Notes: generated from the letters alone by a model not told the origin. DNA of 8,253 bases from Deltaproteobacteria bacterium (GCA_020350905.1 CP070843.1:3170705-3178957), one strand, 5' to 3'. Positions 1 through 5,444 are shown, counted from the stretch's first letter. Made by a program: numbers and translations.

Positions 1-324
1 AGCCTCCGACCATTTCTTTAATTCCTCTGTGATTCCAGGCTCCAGATCGAGCCTCCGTTTATTAATATAAAAGCGCATGCCGTCAACGTCTGCAAAAACC
101 GTTTGTTCCAACATGCCCAGGGGAAAGTAGGGATCGAGTAAAGCGTGTCTCAATACTGAAGAGTCCGTCTGGAAAGACCAGTGGGCAAGCAAGCGGGCAA
201 ACCTTCCCTTAACGCGTTGCCGCATTTCAGACTGGCAGTCCCTCAACAGCTCTTGCTGTGCTTTTGCGAAGTTCTTGAAGAGATCGGTGATATGAAGATT
301 CTTCGTGTCCATGGAAAGTGCCAT
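1..324 (-). CDS. Unrecognised protein, N-terminal 108 residues (truncated by window edge)
   Basis: An uninterrupted minus-strand frame of 108 codons runs from an ATG at 324 to the left edge, so the C-terminus is missing. A second in-frame ATG at 312 is an alternative start. Neither has a clear Shine-Dalgarno sequence, so the start is uncertain. The fragment is soluble in character. It opens with a charged helical stretch (residues about 9-40, with an AKAQQELL segment and RQRVKGRF), then an aromatic-rich part around HWSFQ and DPYFPLGML (about 48-71), and a strand-like FADVDGMRFYINKRRLDLEP segment. No signal peptide, membrane segment or catalytic motif is visible, and I do not recognise the family. 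It is divergent from the binding-protein gene and shares a 236-bp intergenic region with it. A possible extended -10 on the minus strand lies at about 354-363 (TGGTATACAAT read 5'-3'). Confidence 0.55.
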   Translation of the reverse strand, partial: MALSMDTKNLHITDLFKNFAKAQQELLRDCQSEMRQRVKGRFARLLAHWSFQTDSSVLRHALLDPYFPLGMLEQTVFADVDGMRFYINKRRLDLEPGITEELKKWSEA

Positions 325-408
325 TATACATTTAGCTAGAGTACAGTTCCTGGATTGTATACCATATTTATCTGACAGAATCATTCCATTCTCACCCCTC
401 ATTTACTC

Positions 409-437
409 TTGACATGGTGGCCAAGAACCGGATAAAA
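409..437 (+). promoter_or_regulatory. Putative sigma-70 promoter of the binding-protein gene
   Basis: A perfect -35 hexamer TTGACA lies at 409-414. It is followed at a 16-bp spacing by GATAAA (431-436), which matches four of six -10 positions. Transcription would begin near 443 and give a leader of about 118 nt before the ATG at 561. The leader carries the hairpins described separately. The promoter is inferred from sequence only. Confidence 0.5.
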
Positions 438-449
438 GTTAAACACATA

Positions 450-486
450 GAGCCCACTGAAGGACGCGGCTCAACAAAGTTTTGTT
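450..486 (+). promoter_or_regulatory. Leader hairpins upstream of the attenuator-like terminator
   Basis: Two adjacent dyads precede the terminator hairpin. GAGCC at 450-454 can pair with GGCTC at 468-472 (13-nt loop), and AACAAA at 473-478 can pair with TTTGTT at 481-486. A minimal open frame, ATG-CTC-TAG (Met-Leu-stop), sits at 495-503, directly before the terminator. I cannot match this leader to a known riboswitch class. Whether it senses anything is speculative. Confidence 0.3.
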
Positions 487-506
487 ATCGAGTTATGCTC
501 TAGGTG

Positions 507-539
507 AAAGCCATCCAGACTCGTGCTGGATGGCTTTTT
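507..539 (+). terminator. Perfect 12-bp intrinsic-terminator-like hairpin (possible attenuator)
   Basis: AAAGCCATCCAG at 507-518 is the exact reverse complement of CTGGATGGCTTT at 526-537, with a 7-nt loop (ACTCGTG). The descending arm runs into five consecutive Ts (535-539). No plus-strand gene lies upstream, so this would terminate the leader transcript of the binding-protein gene. That placement fits conditional attenuation. The T-run is short, so termination may be weak or the element may act mainly as an mRNA-stabilising 5' hairpin. The ribosome binding site (548-556) lies just beyond the stem and is not enclosed by it. Confidence 0.6.
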
Positions 540-547
540 CAGTCAGG

Positions 548-556
548 GGGAGGTGA
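548..556 (+). promoter_or_regulatory. Strong ribosome binding site fixing the start at 561
   Basis: GGGAGGTGA lies 4 nt before the ATG at 561. It is the only good Shine-Dalgarno sequence in the region and it places the start immediately before an ideal signal peptide. An in-frame GTG at 504 is rejected for this reason, and because that start would put the terminator hairpin inside the coding region. Confidence 0.8.
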
Positions 557-560
557 TGTC

Positions 561-1766
561 ATGGGAAAACGAGTCTTTTTTGTCTGGATTGCTGGAATTC
601 TTTTTCTCGGTATCTTTATCTTTTTTGCAGATTTGCATGCCCAAACCCCAGATGCTATCAGGGTTGGAGTGACCGTCTCCGTCTCTGGCAAGTTTTCCAC
701 CGAGGTTGGTCCTTTTCAACGGCTCTGTAAGGCGTGGGTTGACGAGGTAAATAGCCAAGGCGGAATATACTTGAAGAAGTACGGTCGAAAACTACCCTTG
801 AAACTGATTACTTATGATGACCGCAGTGATGCAGCCACGGCCCGGCGTTACTATGAACGGCTAGCAACTGTGGATCGGGTACATTTACTCTTCGGTCCCT
901 ACAGCAGTCCCCTCACCTTTGCTGCAAGCACAGCATCCGAACAGCACCAGGTGCCATTCATAGCAATCTGTGCCAATTCCCCGAAGGTCTACAACCGTGG
1001 TTTCAAGTGGATCGTCTGCGTAATCGATGCCGCACCCAGATACACGTATCGATATTGGGAAATGGTCAAGGCAGAAAAAAAGGCCAGCTCGGTTGGCTTC
1101 GTAGTAGAAGATACGCTCCATCCCGTCGGCGTCTATAATGGGTCGCGACAACTGGCTGAACAAGCAGGACTCAAGGTGCTGGCTGGCGAGGTGCTTCCTC
1201 CTGATATCGGCGACTTTACACCGGTCATTCTGAAACTCAAAAAGCTCAACCCTGATATCGTCTACGTCTCTTCGAACATCCCTTTTGCAGTGGCTTTCAT
1301 GAAACAGGCCAAGGAGCTGAATTTAACTCCCCGGGAATTCCATTGCATACATCACAGCGGCGTGTTTCGGCAGCCCCTTGGAGATGCGGCCGACTACGTG
1401 GTGGGTCAGTCATACTGGGAGCCTGGTATGAAATATAGCAATCCCCAGCGATTCCTGGCCCTGCTTAGGGAAGCAAAAATCGATGTGGACGACTATCCCT
1501 GGTCTCCGGCTTACATGATGGCCTTTGAGATCGCGGAGGCGGCTCTCGATCAGGCGGGCACTTTGGAGCCTGCACCCCTCATGAAAACATTGAAGGATTT
1601 GAGGATTACAACCATAGGTGGACCCATATGGTTCGCAGAGAACGGCGTTGGCGCAATTAACACCTACCCATCTCAAATCCAAAGCGGTACGTACCAGATC
1701 ATCTGGCCATCTGAAGTGGCAACAGGGAAGCATATATACCCCACACCGGCGTGGGACCAGCGTTAA
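561..1766 (+). CDS. Periplasmic substrate-binding protein of a Liv/HAAT-type ABC transporter
   Basis: This 401-residue protein would bind a ligand in the periplasm and deliver it to a LivH/LivM-type permease. Residues 1-27 form a signal peptide: MGKR, a long hydrophobic core, then LHA before Q28. There is no lipobox cysteine, so it should be soluble. The mature part starts with the family's first strand and helix (IRVGVTVSVSGKFST from about 33, then a VDEVNSQGG segment), the hallmark of leucine/amide-type binding proteins (Peripla_BP_6). A LLFGPYSS segment corresponds to the ligand-contacting loop, and VPFIAICANSP follows as expected. The second lobe has the typical helix SPAYMMAFEIAEAALDQAG. 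Length is normal for the family. The adjacent livH and livM genes support the role. The ligand cannot be read from sequence: branched-chain amino acids, other amino acids, short amides and aromatic acids are all possible in this family. Confidence 0.88.
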   Translation: MGKRVFFVWIAGILFLGIFIFFADLHAQTPDAIRVGVTVSVSGKFSTEVGPFQRLCKAWVDEVNSQGGIYLKKYGRKLPLKLITYDDRSDAATARRYYERLATVDRVHLLFGPYSSPLTFAASTASEQHQVPFIAICANSPKVYNRGFKWIVCVIDAAPRYTYRYWEMVKAEKKASSVGFVVEDTLHPVGVYNGSRQLAEQAGLKVLAGEVLPPDIGDFTPVILKLKKLNPDIVYVSSNIPFAVAFMKQAKELNLTPREFHCIHHSGVFRQPLGDAADYVVGQSYWEPGMKYSNPQRFLALLREAKIDVDDYPWSPAYMMAFEIAEAALDQAGTLEPAPLMKTLKDLRITTIGGPIWFAENGVGAINTYPSQIQSGTYQIIWPSEVATGKHIYPTPAWDQR

Positions 1767-1780
1767 GGTCGGAGTCCTGT

Positions 1781-1799
1781 GATAAAGGTCAGCTTTATC
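1781..1799 (+). other. Small AT-rich hairpin after the binding-protein gene
   Basis: GATAAAG (1781-1787) and CTTTATC (1793-1799) form a perfect 7-bp stem with a 5-nt loop, 15 bp after the stop codon. No T-run follows, so it is unlikely to be an efficient terminator. It could protect the 3' end of the upstream message. Confidence 0.3.
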
Positions 1800-1828
1800 T
1801 TGATGAGAGATTGAACCGGACATCGAGT

Positions 1829-2021
1829 GGGGCCCAGCCGGTGGATCCGAAATCCGAAGCACAAAGCACGAAACAAATTCAAATCTCCAAAGCACGAAAT
1901 TCGAAAAAAATTAGCCAAATTCATAGAAAAAATTAGTTGATATTTTGGAAATTTGAATTTTGGATTTGGGATTTGTTTCGGATTTCTCCTACGGAGTCAC
2001 CACCCTTTTGGGCGGGGCCCC
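1829..2021. repeat. About 190-bp imperfect inverted repeat with heptameric arms between the binding-protein gene and livH
   Basis: This element fills most of the 331-bp gap between 1767 and 2097. The outer ends are GGGGCCC (1829-1835) and GGGGCCCC (2014-2021), followed inward by GGTGG (1840-1844) against CCACC (2000-2004). The strongest arms are GAAATCCGAA (1849-1858) against TTCGGATTTC (1977-1986). Further pairings are GAAACAAAT (1870-1878) with ATTTGTTTC (1971-1979) and AATTCAAAT (1876-1884) with ATTTGAATT (1951-1959). The arms are made of short units: ATCCGAA twice, then GCACAAA and GCACGAA in 7-bp register from 1845 to 1872, and five ATTTTGG/GATTTGG-like heptamers from 1942 to 1976. The centre (about 1900-1940) is A-rich. 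No open frame in it looks coding. It could be a MITE-like element, a REP-like attenuator within the liv transcript, or a decayed repeat array. Confidence 0.6.
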
Positions 2022-2039
2022 GGTTTCGATATTCGAATT

Positions 2040-2077
2040 TAGGCCGCTTATTGTGTTCTCATACTAGAAGCGGCCTA
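2040..2077. promoter_or_regulatory. Perfect 10-bp inverted repeat upstream of livH
   Basis: TAGGCCGCTT (2040-2049) and AAGCGGCCTA (2068-2077) are exact reverse complements separated by 18 nt. No T-run follows on either strand, so this is not a standard terminator. It ends 8 nt before the livH ribosome binding site. A regulator operator or a translation-modulating RNA hairpin are both plausible. Confidence 0.5.
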
Positions 2078-2080
2078 TCC

Positions 2081-2092
2081 TATCCAAGGATA
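2081..2092 (+). promoter_or_regulatory. livH ribosome binding site embedded in a short palindrome
   Basis: AAGGA (2086-2090) lies 7 nt before the TTG start at 2098 and is the site that supports this start. It sits inside the palindrome TATCCAAGGATA, so a 5-bp fold could weakly mask it. Confidence 0.55.
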
Positions 2093-2097
2093 ACAAC

Positions 2098-2994
2098 TTG
2101 GACCTAGCAACGTTCACCCAGCTGTTCCTGAGCGGTTTGCTCCTCGGTGGCATCTACGCTTTGGTTGCTGTGGGCTTGGCCCTTTGTTTTGGGGTGCTCG
2201 GTCTGCTGAACCTGGCCCACGGAGGGTTTCTGGTTCTGGCCGGCTTCACCTTTCAGGCCATTTATGAGTTCTGGCCCACCGGCATCCTCCCAGGCTTTAT
2301 CGTGGTGCCACTTGTGTTTGCCGTCCTCGGCTGGCTTACCTTTCGCTGCCTCCTTCAGGCCTCCCTCAAACGCTCCTCTGATGACTTTTTGATCCCGGCA
2401 TTGCTCATAACTCTCGGCCTGGCCTTTATACTGGAAGAAGGAACCTTAACGTTATGGGACCGCTCAATGGCTGGCTTGATGAGCCAGTTCGGTACGATCA
2501 GACTGGGACAGATTTATCTGCCCGGCAGCAGATTATTTGTGCTTATCCTCATGCTGGCTATCTCAGCAGCTCTGCAGGTATGGCTTAGTCGCACCGACAG
2601 TGGCCGGCGCCTCCGGGCTCTTGCCCAAGACCCCACAGGGGCCACCTTGGTAGGGATCTCCTTAACTCGTGTCACCGGTGTCGCCTTCGCCATGGCTACC
2701 GGCCTCGCTGCCATGGCAGGCCTTTTTTACGTCACCCTCTTTACGGTCAGTCCTCATCTCGGCCTGCCATTAACACTGAAAGCGCTTTTTATTGTTGTCA
2801 TAAGTGGAAGCGGATCCCTTACTCGACCACTCGCTGGCGGGCTGGCACTCGGCACTCTGGAAACCACGCTCGCTACACCTTTTGGAGCCCATTGGGCCAA
2901 TCTCCTCTCTGTTGGCTTACTGCTCGCTTTCCTTTGCTGGCGACCTCAAGGATTGTTTATTAGGAAAGCAAGCACCATTCGTCATGAGGTGTGA
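2098..2994 (+). CDS. livH: LivH-type inner-membrane permease of a branched-chain amino-acid ABC transporter
   Basis: This 298-residue hydrophobic protein has about eight predicted membrane segments and would form half of the transport channel with LivM. The start is TTG, chosen because it gives the exact family N-terminus and has an AAGGA site 7 nt upstream. Residues 13-43 carry the LivH signature: the GGIYALVAVG segment followed by GLLNLAHGG. Residues 172-205 (LRALAQDPTGATLVGI and following) are the cytoplasmic EAA-like coupling loop that contacts the ATPase. The C-terminus, WRPQGLFIRK, is typical. One oddity is the usually GG-rich loop near the end, which here reads VVISGSGSLTRPLAGG (233-248), with S236 and the TRP segment replacing common glycine/proline positions. 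It follows the binding-protein gene after a 331-bp repeat-filled gap and precedes livM by 155 bp. Confidence 0.92.
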   Translation: MDLATFTQLFLSGLLLGGIYALVAVGLALCFGVLGLLNLAHGGFLVLAGFTFQAIYEFWPTGILPGFIVVPLVFAVLGWLTFRCLLQASLKRSSDDFLIPALLITLGLAFILEEGTLTLWDRSMAGLMSQFGTIRLGQIYLPGSRLFVLILMLAISAALQVWLSRTDSGRRLRALAQDPTGATLVGISLTRVTGVAFAMATGLAAMAGLFYVTLFTVSPHLGLPLTLKALFIVVISGSGSLTRPLAGGLALGTLETTLATPFGAHWANLLSVGLLLAFLCWRPQGLFIRKASTIRHEV

Positions 2995-3050
2995 AGTAAG
3001 TCGAGACCGGGAGGGAACCAGTTGCAGCCATTATGGGTCAACAAAAAATA

Positions 3051-3108
3051 TAGACAATAACATCATGAAATCATTAATATTATAAGATAAATGTTAATGT
3101 AACTTATC
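3051..3108 (+). promoter_or_regulatory. AT-rich putative livM promoter with a dyad
   Basis: The spacer between livH and livM turns strongly AT-rich from about 3040. TAGACA (3051-3056) and TAATAT (3075-3080) form a possible promoter with 18-bp spacing. Just downstream, GATAA (3086-3090) plus GTTA (3093-3096) can pair with TAAC (3100-3103) plus TTATC (3104-3108), leaving an ATG loop and a 2-nt bulge. This resembles a regulator half-site pair. It is inferred from sequence only. Confidence 0.35.
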
Positions 3109-3149
3109 ACTTATTGCAAAGAGATACTCTTCACTGACATTCTGATGCC

Positions 3150-4058
3150 ATGGCGTTTTTTTCCAACAAACAGGAACGATTAAAACGGCTAAGCCTCGCT
3201 CTCATTCCCGTTTGTGGGCTGGTGGCAACACTCCTGCTTATTCCTACTATTTGGGGTGAGTACGCCAGAATTCTTCTTTTCACCATCCTGCTGTACGTAA
3301 CAATGGCACTGAGTTATGACGTGGTGGGTGGCCTGTTGGGCTATCTCTATTTGGGACATGGACTGTTCTTTGGCCTGGGAGCTTACACCACAGCACTGGC
3401 TCTCAAGCACAGCCAACCGCTTGTTCTCGCCCTCCTGCTGGCGGCCTGTCTGGTCCTACCGACTGCTGCCCTTTTAAGCCTGCCCCTCTTTCGCTTACAT
3501 GGAGCCGTGTTTGCCTTGGCCACGCTGGGCCTTCTATTGCTGGGCGGCCAGTTGACAAGTAATCTTTCATGGTGGACCGGGGGAGCTGCCGGTCTTTCTC
3601 TGGCGCCGAACCATGACCCAATGTTGACCTATTCTCTTTCCCTAATCTTGAGCTTGATAGTAGTCGGGGCGCACTGGCTTCTCTGTGGATCGAGATTAGG
3701 GCTGAAGCTCAGCTCAATACGGGAAAGTGAAGAAATGGCTGAATCAGTGGGGATAAACTGCGGGCAAGTAAAAAGGCTGGCATTAATCTTCAGTGCAGTT
3801 CCAGCAGCCCTGGCAGGAGGACTGCATGCGCGAGAGATATCTTTCGTGATCCCGGCAGAGGCTTTCGGTCTGGAAAATTCTCTTGCTCCACTGCTTATGT
3901 GTTTGCTCCTGAAGCCAGGAACCACCTGGGGTCCACTACTGGGAGCTCTCATCCTCTCCGCAGCCCAGGAATATATCTGGACCACAGTGCCCAGCTTTCG
4001 CTTGAGCCTTTACGGCATTCTTCTTATTTTCATAGGCATACAGAGAGCAAGGAGCTAG
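3150..4058 (+). CDS. livM: LivM-type inner-membrane permease of a branched-chain amino-acid ABC transporter
   Basis: This 302-residue, highly hydrophobic protein has about eight to ten membrane segments and is the expected partner of LivH. The family core is clear: residues about 51-85 read ALSYDVVGGLLGYLYLGHG then FFGLGAYTTAL, matching the LivM pattern. Residues 185-227 hold the EAA-like coupling loop (SSIRESEEMAESVGIN, then a ...ALAGGLHA helix). Near the C-terminus the usual GGxGTxWGP loop is changed to LLLKPGTTWGPLLGA (252-266), so the glycine pair is lost while WGP is kept. The ATG at 3150 has no good Shine-Dalgarno sequence, so the start is less certain than the family call. Downstream comes a repeat spacer and a convergent gene, not the livG and livF ATPase genes that normally follow. 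Confidence 0.9.
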   Translation: MAFFSNKQERLKRLSLALIPVCGLVATLLLIPTIWGEYARILLFTILLYVTMALSYDVVGGLLGYLYLGHGLFFGLGAYTTALALKHSQPLVLALLLAACLVLPTAALLSLPLFRLHGAVFALATLGLLLLGGQLTSNLSWWTGGAAGLSLAPNHDPMLTYSLSLILSLIVVGAHWLLCGSRLGLKLSSIRESEEMAESVGINCGQVKRLALIFSAVPAALAGGLHAREISFVIPAEAFGLENSLAPLLMCLLLKPGTTWGPLLGALILSAAQEYIWTTVPSFRLSLYGILLIFIGIQRARS

Positions 4059-4066
4059 GGACAAAA

Positions 4067-4108
4067 CACCAGGCACTACACACTACCCAGCGGGCAGCAG
4101 GCAGGTGG
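4067..4108. repeat. Heptamer array, six CA-initial units
   Basis: Six consecutive 7-bp units starting at 4067, 4074, 4081, 4088, 4095 and 4102 all begin with CA. Examples are CACTACC, CAGCGGG, CAGCAGG and CAGGTGG. The array starts 9 bp after the livM stop codon. The 10-mer at 4088-4097 is the exact reverse complement of 5609-5618 in the other spacer array. Confidence 0.65.
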
Positions 4109-4140
4109 TTAATTAGAAAATTAGTCAAACACTTGAATTG

Positions 4141-4186
4141 TTTACCGTTTACGATTTGACGATTTGGCCAGTTGACTATTTGACAC
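4141..4186. repeat. Degenerate 7/8-bp tandem array (TTTGACNA-like)
   Basis: Two 7-bp units (TTTACCG at 4141, TTTACGA at 4148) lead into four 8-bp units starting at 4155, 4163, 4171 and 4179: TTTGACGA, TTTGGCCA, GTTGACTA, TTTGACAC. Register is exact. It lies between the converging livM and the 4197-4652 gene and has no hairpin typical of a bidirectional terminator. Confidence 0.65.
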
Positions 4187-4196
4187 TTTTCTTTCC

Positions 4197-4652
4197 TTAT
4201 TCGAGCAAATATTCCCTTTCGTTATAATGCTGGGAGAATGTTGAGGCGGCACCTTTGAAAATATTCAACTGGGTTAAGACAAAATCGGCTACTTCCTGCC
4301 GCTTGCTCACGCTCAGTCCATTAAAGAGCTCTCGCATTTCTTCTAGGGAAGAGCACTCTTCCAGAGCTTGCCAAACTTCCTCAGCCTTGTGGAAGTCAGA
4401 TACCTTTTTTTCACCTTTGGTCTGGGCCTGATATTGTTGAAAAGTCTCTCTTGCCCTCTCCAGGGCACTGTCCATCCTCTTCTTGAGTTCGGCCACCGCC
4501 TGCTCGAACCCTTCCAATGTGTTACATTCAGGGGTCAGCGAAGCATACCCCTTTTCGTCTGAGGGGTAGGCCCTAACCACCAGTCGCATACGAGGCGGTG
4601 CACCTTTTCCCTCCGCTGTCTCAATTACGTCCAGGAATAACGCCTCCCTCAT
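4197..4652 (-). CDS. Hypothetical soluble helical protein, 151 residues
   Basis: I do not recognise this family. The ATG at 4652 is preferred to one at 4712 because a purine-rich site with seven Gs (4658-4664 on the plus strand) lies 5 nt upstream, and because the extra 20 residues are tryptophan-rich and unlike the rest. Residues 1-40 look like beta strands (REALFLDVIETAEG, then RMRLVVRAYPSDEKGYASL). Residues about 46-80 form a charged helix with coiled-coil character (a GFEQAVAELKKRMDSALERA segment). Residues about 96-151 form a second helical region ending in NEREYLLE. There is no signal peptide, membrane segment or metal-binding motif. It converges on livM and is divergent from the 4746 gene with 93 bp between starts, which suggests shared control. 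A small regulatory or partner protein is possible, but that is a guess. Confidence 0.7.
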   Translation of the reverse strand: MREALFLDVIETAEGKGAPPRMRLVVRAYPSDEKGYASLTPECNTLEGFEQAVAELKKRMDSALERARETFQQYQAQTKGEKKVSDFHKAEEVWQALEECSSLEEMRELFNGLSVSKRQEVADFVLTQLNIFKGAASTFSQHYNEREYLLE

Positions 4653-4711
4653 TATTGCCCCCCCTTTCCAGGTTATGGGGGATTCACTCCACGTAACCCA
4701 CCATACCGTCA

Positions 4712-4738
4712 TTGACAGTCCGCTTCCCTTCTTTTAAG
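4712..4738 (+). promoter_or_regulatory. Putative promoter of the 4746 gene, possibly giving a leaderless mRNA
   Basis: TTGACA at 4712-4717 is followed at a short 15-bp spacing by TTTAAG (4733-4738), which matches four of six -10 positions. Transcription from it would begin close to the ATG at 4746, and no Shine-Dalgarno sequence precedes that ATG. Both facts fit a leaderless message. The short spacing makes this tentative. Confidence 0.35.
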
Positions 4739-4745
4739 CTCAATT

Positions 4746-5444
4746 ATGGACTCAATATTCCTCTACCAACAGTGGCTACATCAACGGCTGCACGAGTATG
4801 TTTCTTCGCCCCGACCTCCTCAACTGCGGGGTCGGAAAGTGGCGCTCTCCCCAACTCAATATGGGGCTGCCTTACTGCAGGGTTATTTCGGCCAAGCTTC
4901 CCTGGGCTGGATTTCTAAACAGACGAAAATTCCTATCAAGCGTCTTCGTGAGTGGCGCCAGGAACCGCAATTTCTCCTTGTGATGGACTGGAGTAAATCG
5001 ATTTTCTCCAAGTCCTTTAGAGAAAACCTGGTCTTAAACGATTACGCCCTAGCCCAGTACCACTCTATCGCTGCAGAGATTTCACTCTTGGAGGAGTCAT
5101 TGCGAGTGGCGGCTAGAGTCCCACTATATCAGCGTTTCAAGAAGCTAGGCCGGAGTCTTATCAGTCGCCGCCAAAATAATCTCAACCTCTCCAACTATGA
5201 CCTCCGATTGTTCCGGCGCCTCTTTCTCTTCTTTCTGGCTTTAGAGTACCACTGGCCAAGTTCTGCTGAAAAGCGAATCCGCGAGGATTTCATTCCTCTG
5301 GCCAGAGATGTGATTTGGCCTCTGCTTGATGACAAACTCTGGGTGGGACCAGCGCTGGAATCCCTGCAGCAAACTTCCCCTCTTTCCCAAATTCGCCTTG
5401 TGCTGGAAAGCGAGTTGAGTAACACCTTGCAGCATTTCCTCTAA
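4746..5444 (+). CDS. Hypothetical protein with an HTH-like N-terminal segment, 232 residues
   Basis: I do not recognise this family. The protein is basic, largely helical, and rich in tryptophan, arginine and leucine. Residues 38-71 (QYGAALLQGYFG, then ISKQTKIPIKRLREWRQEP) have the spacing of a helix-turn-helix: a helix, a turn around QTKIP, and a recognition-like helix with K65, R66 and R68. DNA binding is therefore possible but unproven. The segment LRLFRRLFLFFLALEYHWP (about 153-171) is hydrophobic but interrupted by arginines, so an amphipathic or buried helix is more likely than a membrane span. There is no signal peptide. The ATG at 4746 has no Shine-Dalgarno sequence. The gene is divergent from the 4197-4652 gene and is followed by a repeat spacer. 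Coding is supported by full-length openness and consistent composition. An alternative is a helical structural protein without DNA binding. Confidence 0.72.
   Translation: MDSIFLYQQWLHQRLHEYVSSPRPPQLRGRKVALSPTQYGAALLQGYFGQASLGWISKQTKIPIKRLREWRQEPQFLLVMDWSKSIFSKSFRENLVLNDYALAQYHSIAAEISLLEESLRVAARVPLYQRFKKLGRSLISRRQNNLNLSNYDLRLFRRLFLFFLALEYHWPSSAEKRIREDFIPLARDVIWPLLDDKLWVGPALESLQQTSPLSQIRLVLESELSNTLQHFL

Noticed and set aside
443..540. Known riboswitch (cyclic-di-GMP, SAM, cobalamin, glycine)
   Set aside because: I compared from memory with the conserved cores of these classes and found no convincing match. The region is also too short for several of them.
504..560. GTG start at 504 for the binding-protein gene
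   Set aside because: It would place the terminator hairpin in coding sequence and add 19 residues before an ideal signal peptide. ATG 561 has a strong ribosome binding site.
1410..1895. 161-codon antisense open frame opposite the binding-protein gene
   Set aside because: Its residues (many Cys, His and Arg in a row) are typical of a shadow frame, and it runs from repeat DNA into a well-supported gene on the other strand.
1751..1936. Small plus-strand open frame after the binding-protein gene
   Set aside because: It overlaps the end of the upstream gene, runs through the heptamer repeat, and encodes a Ser/Lys/Gln-rich low-complexity string without a ribosome binding site.
2040..2077. Intrinsic terminator before livH
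   Set aside because: The stem is perfect, but the loop is 18 nt and no T-run follows on either strand.
4653..4712. Upstream ATG at 4712 for the minus-strand hypothetical gene
   Set aside because: The extra residues are tryptophan-rich and unlike the rest, and the G-rich ribosome binding site lies inside them, just before ATG 4652.
5153..5260. Transmembrane helix in the 4746 gene product
   Set aside because: The hydrophobic stretch is broken by arginines and flanked by charged residues, so a soluble amphipathic helix is more likely.
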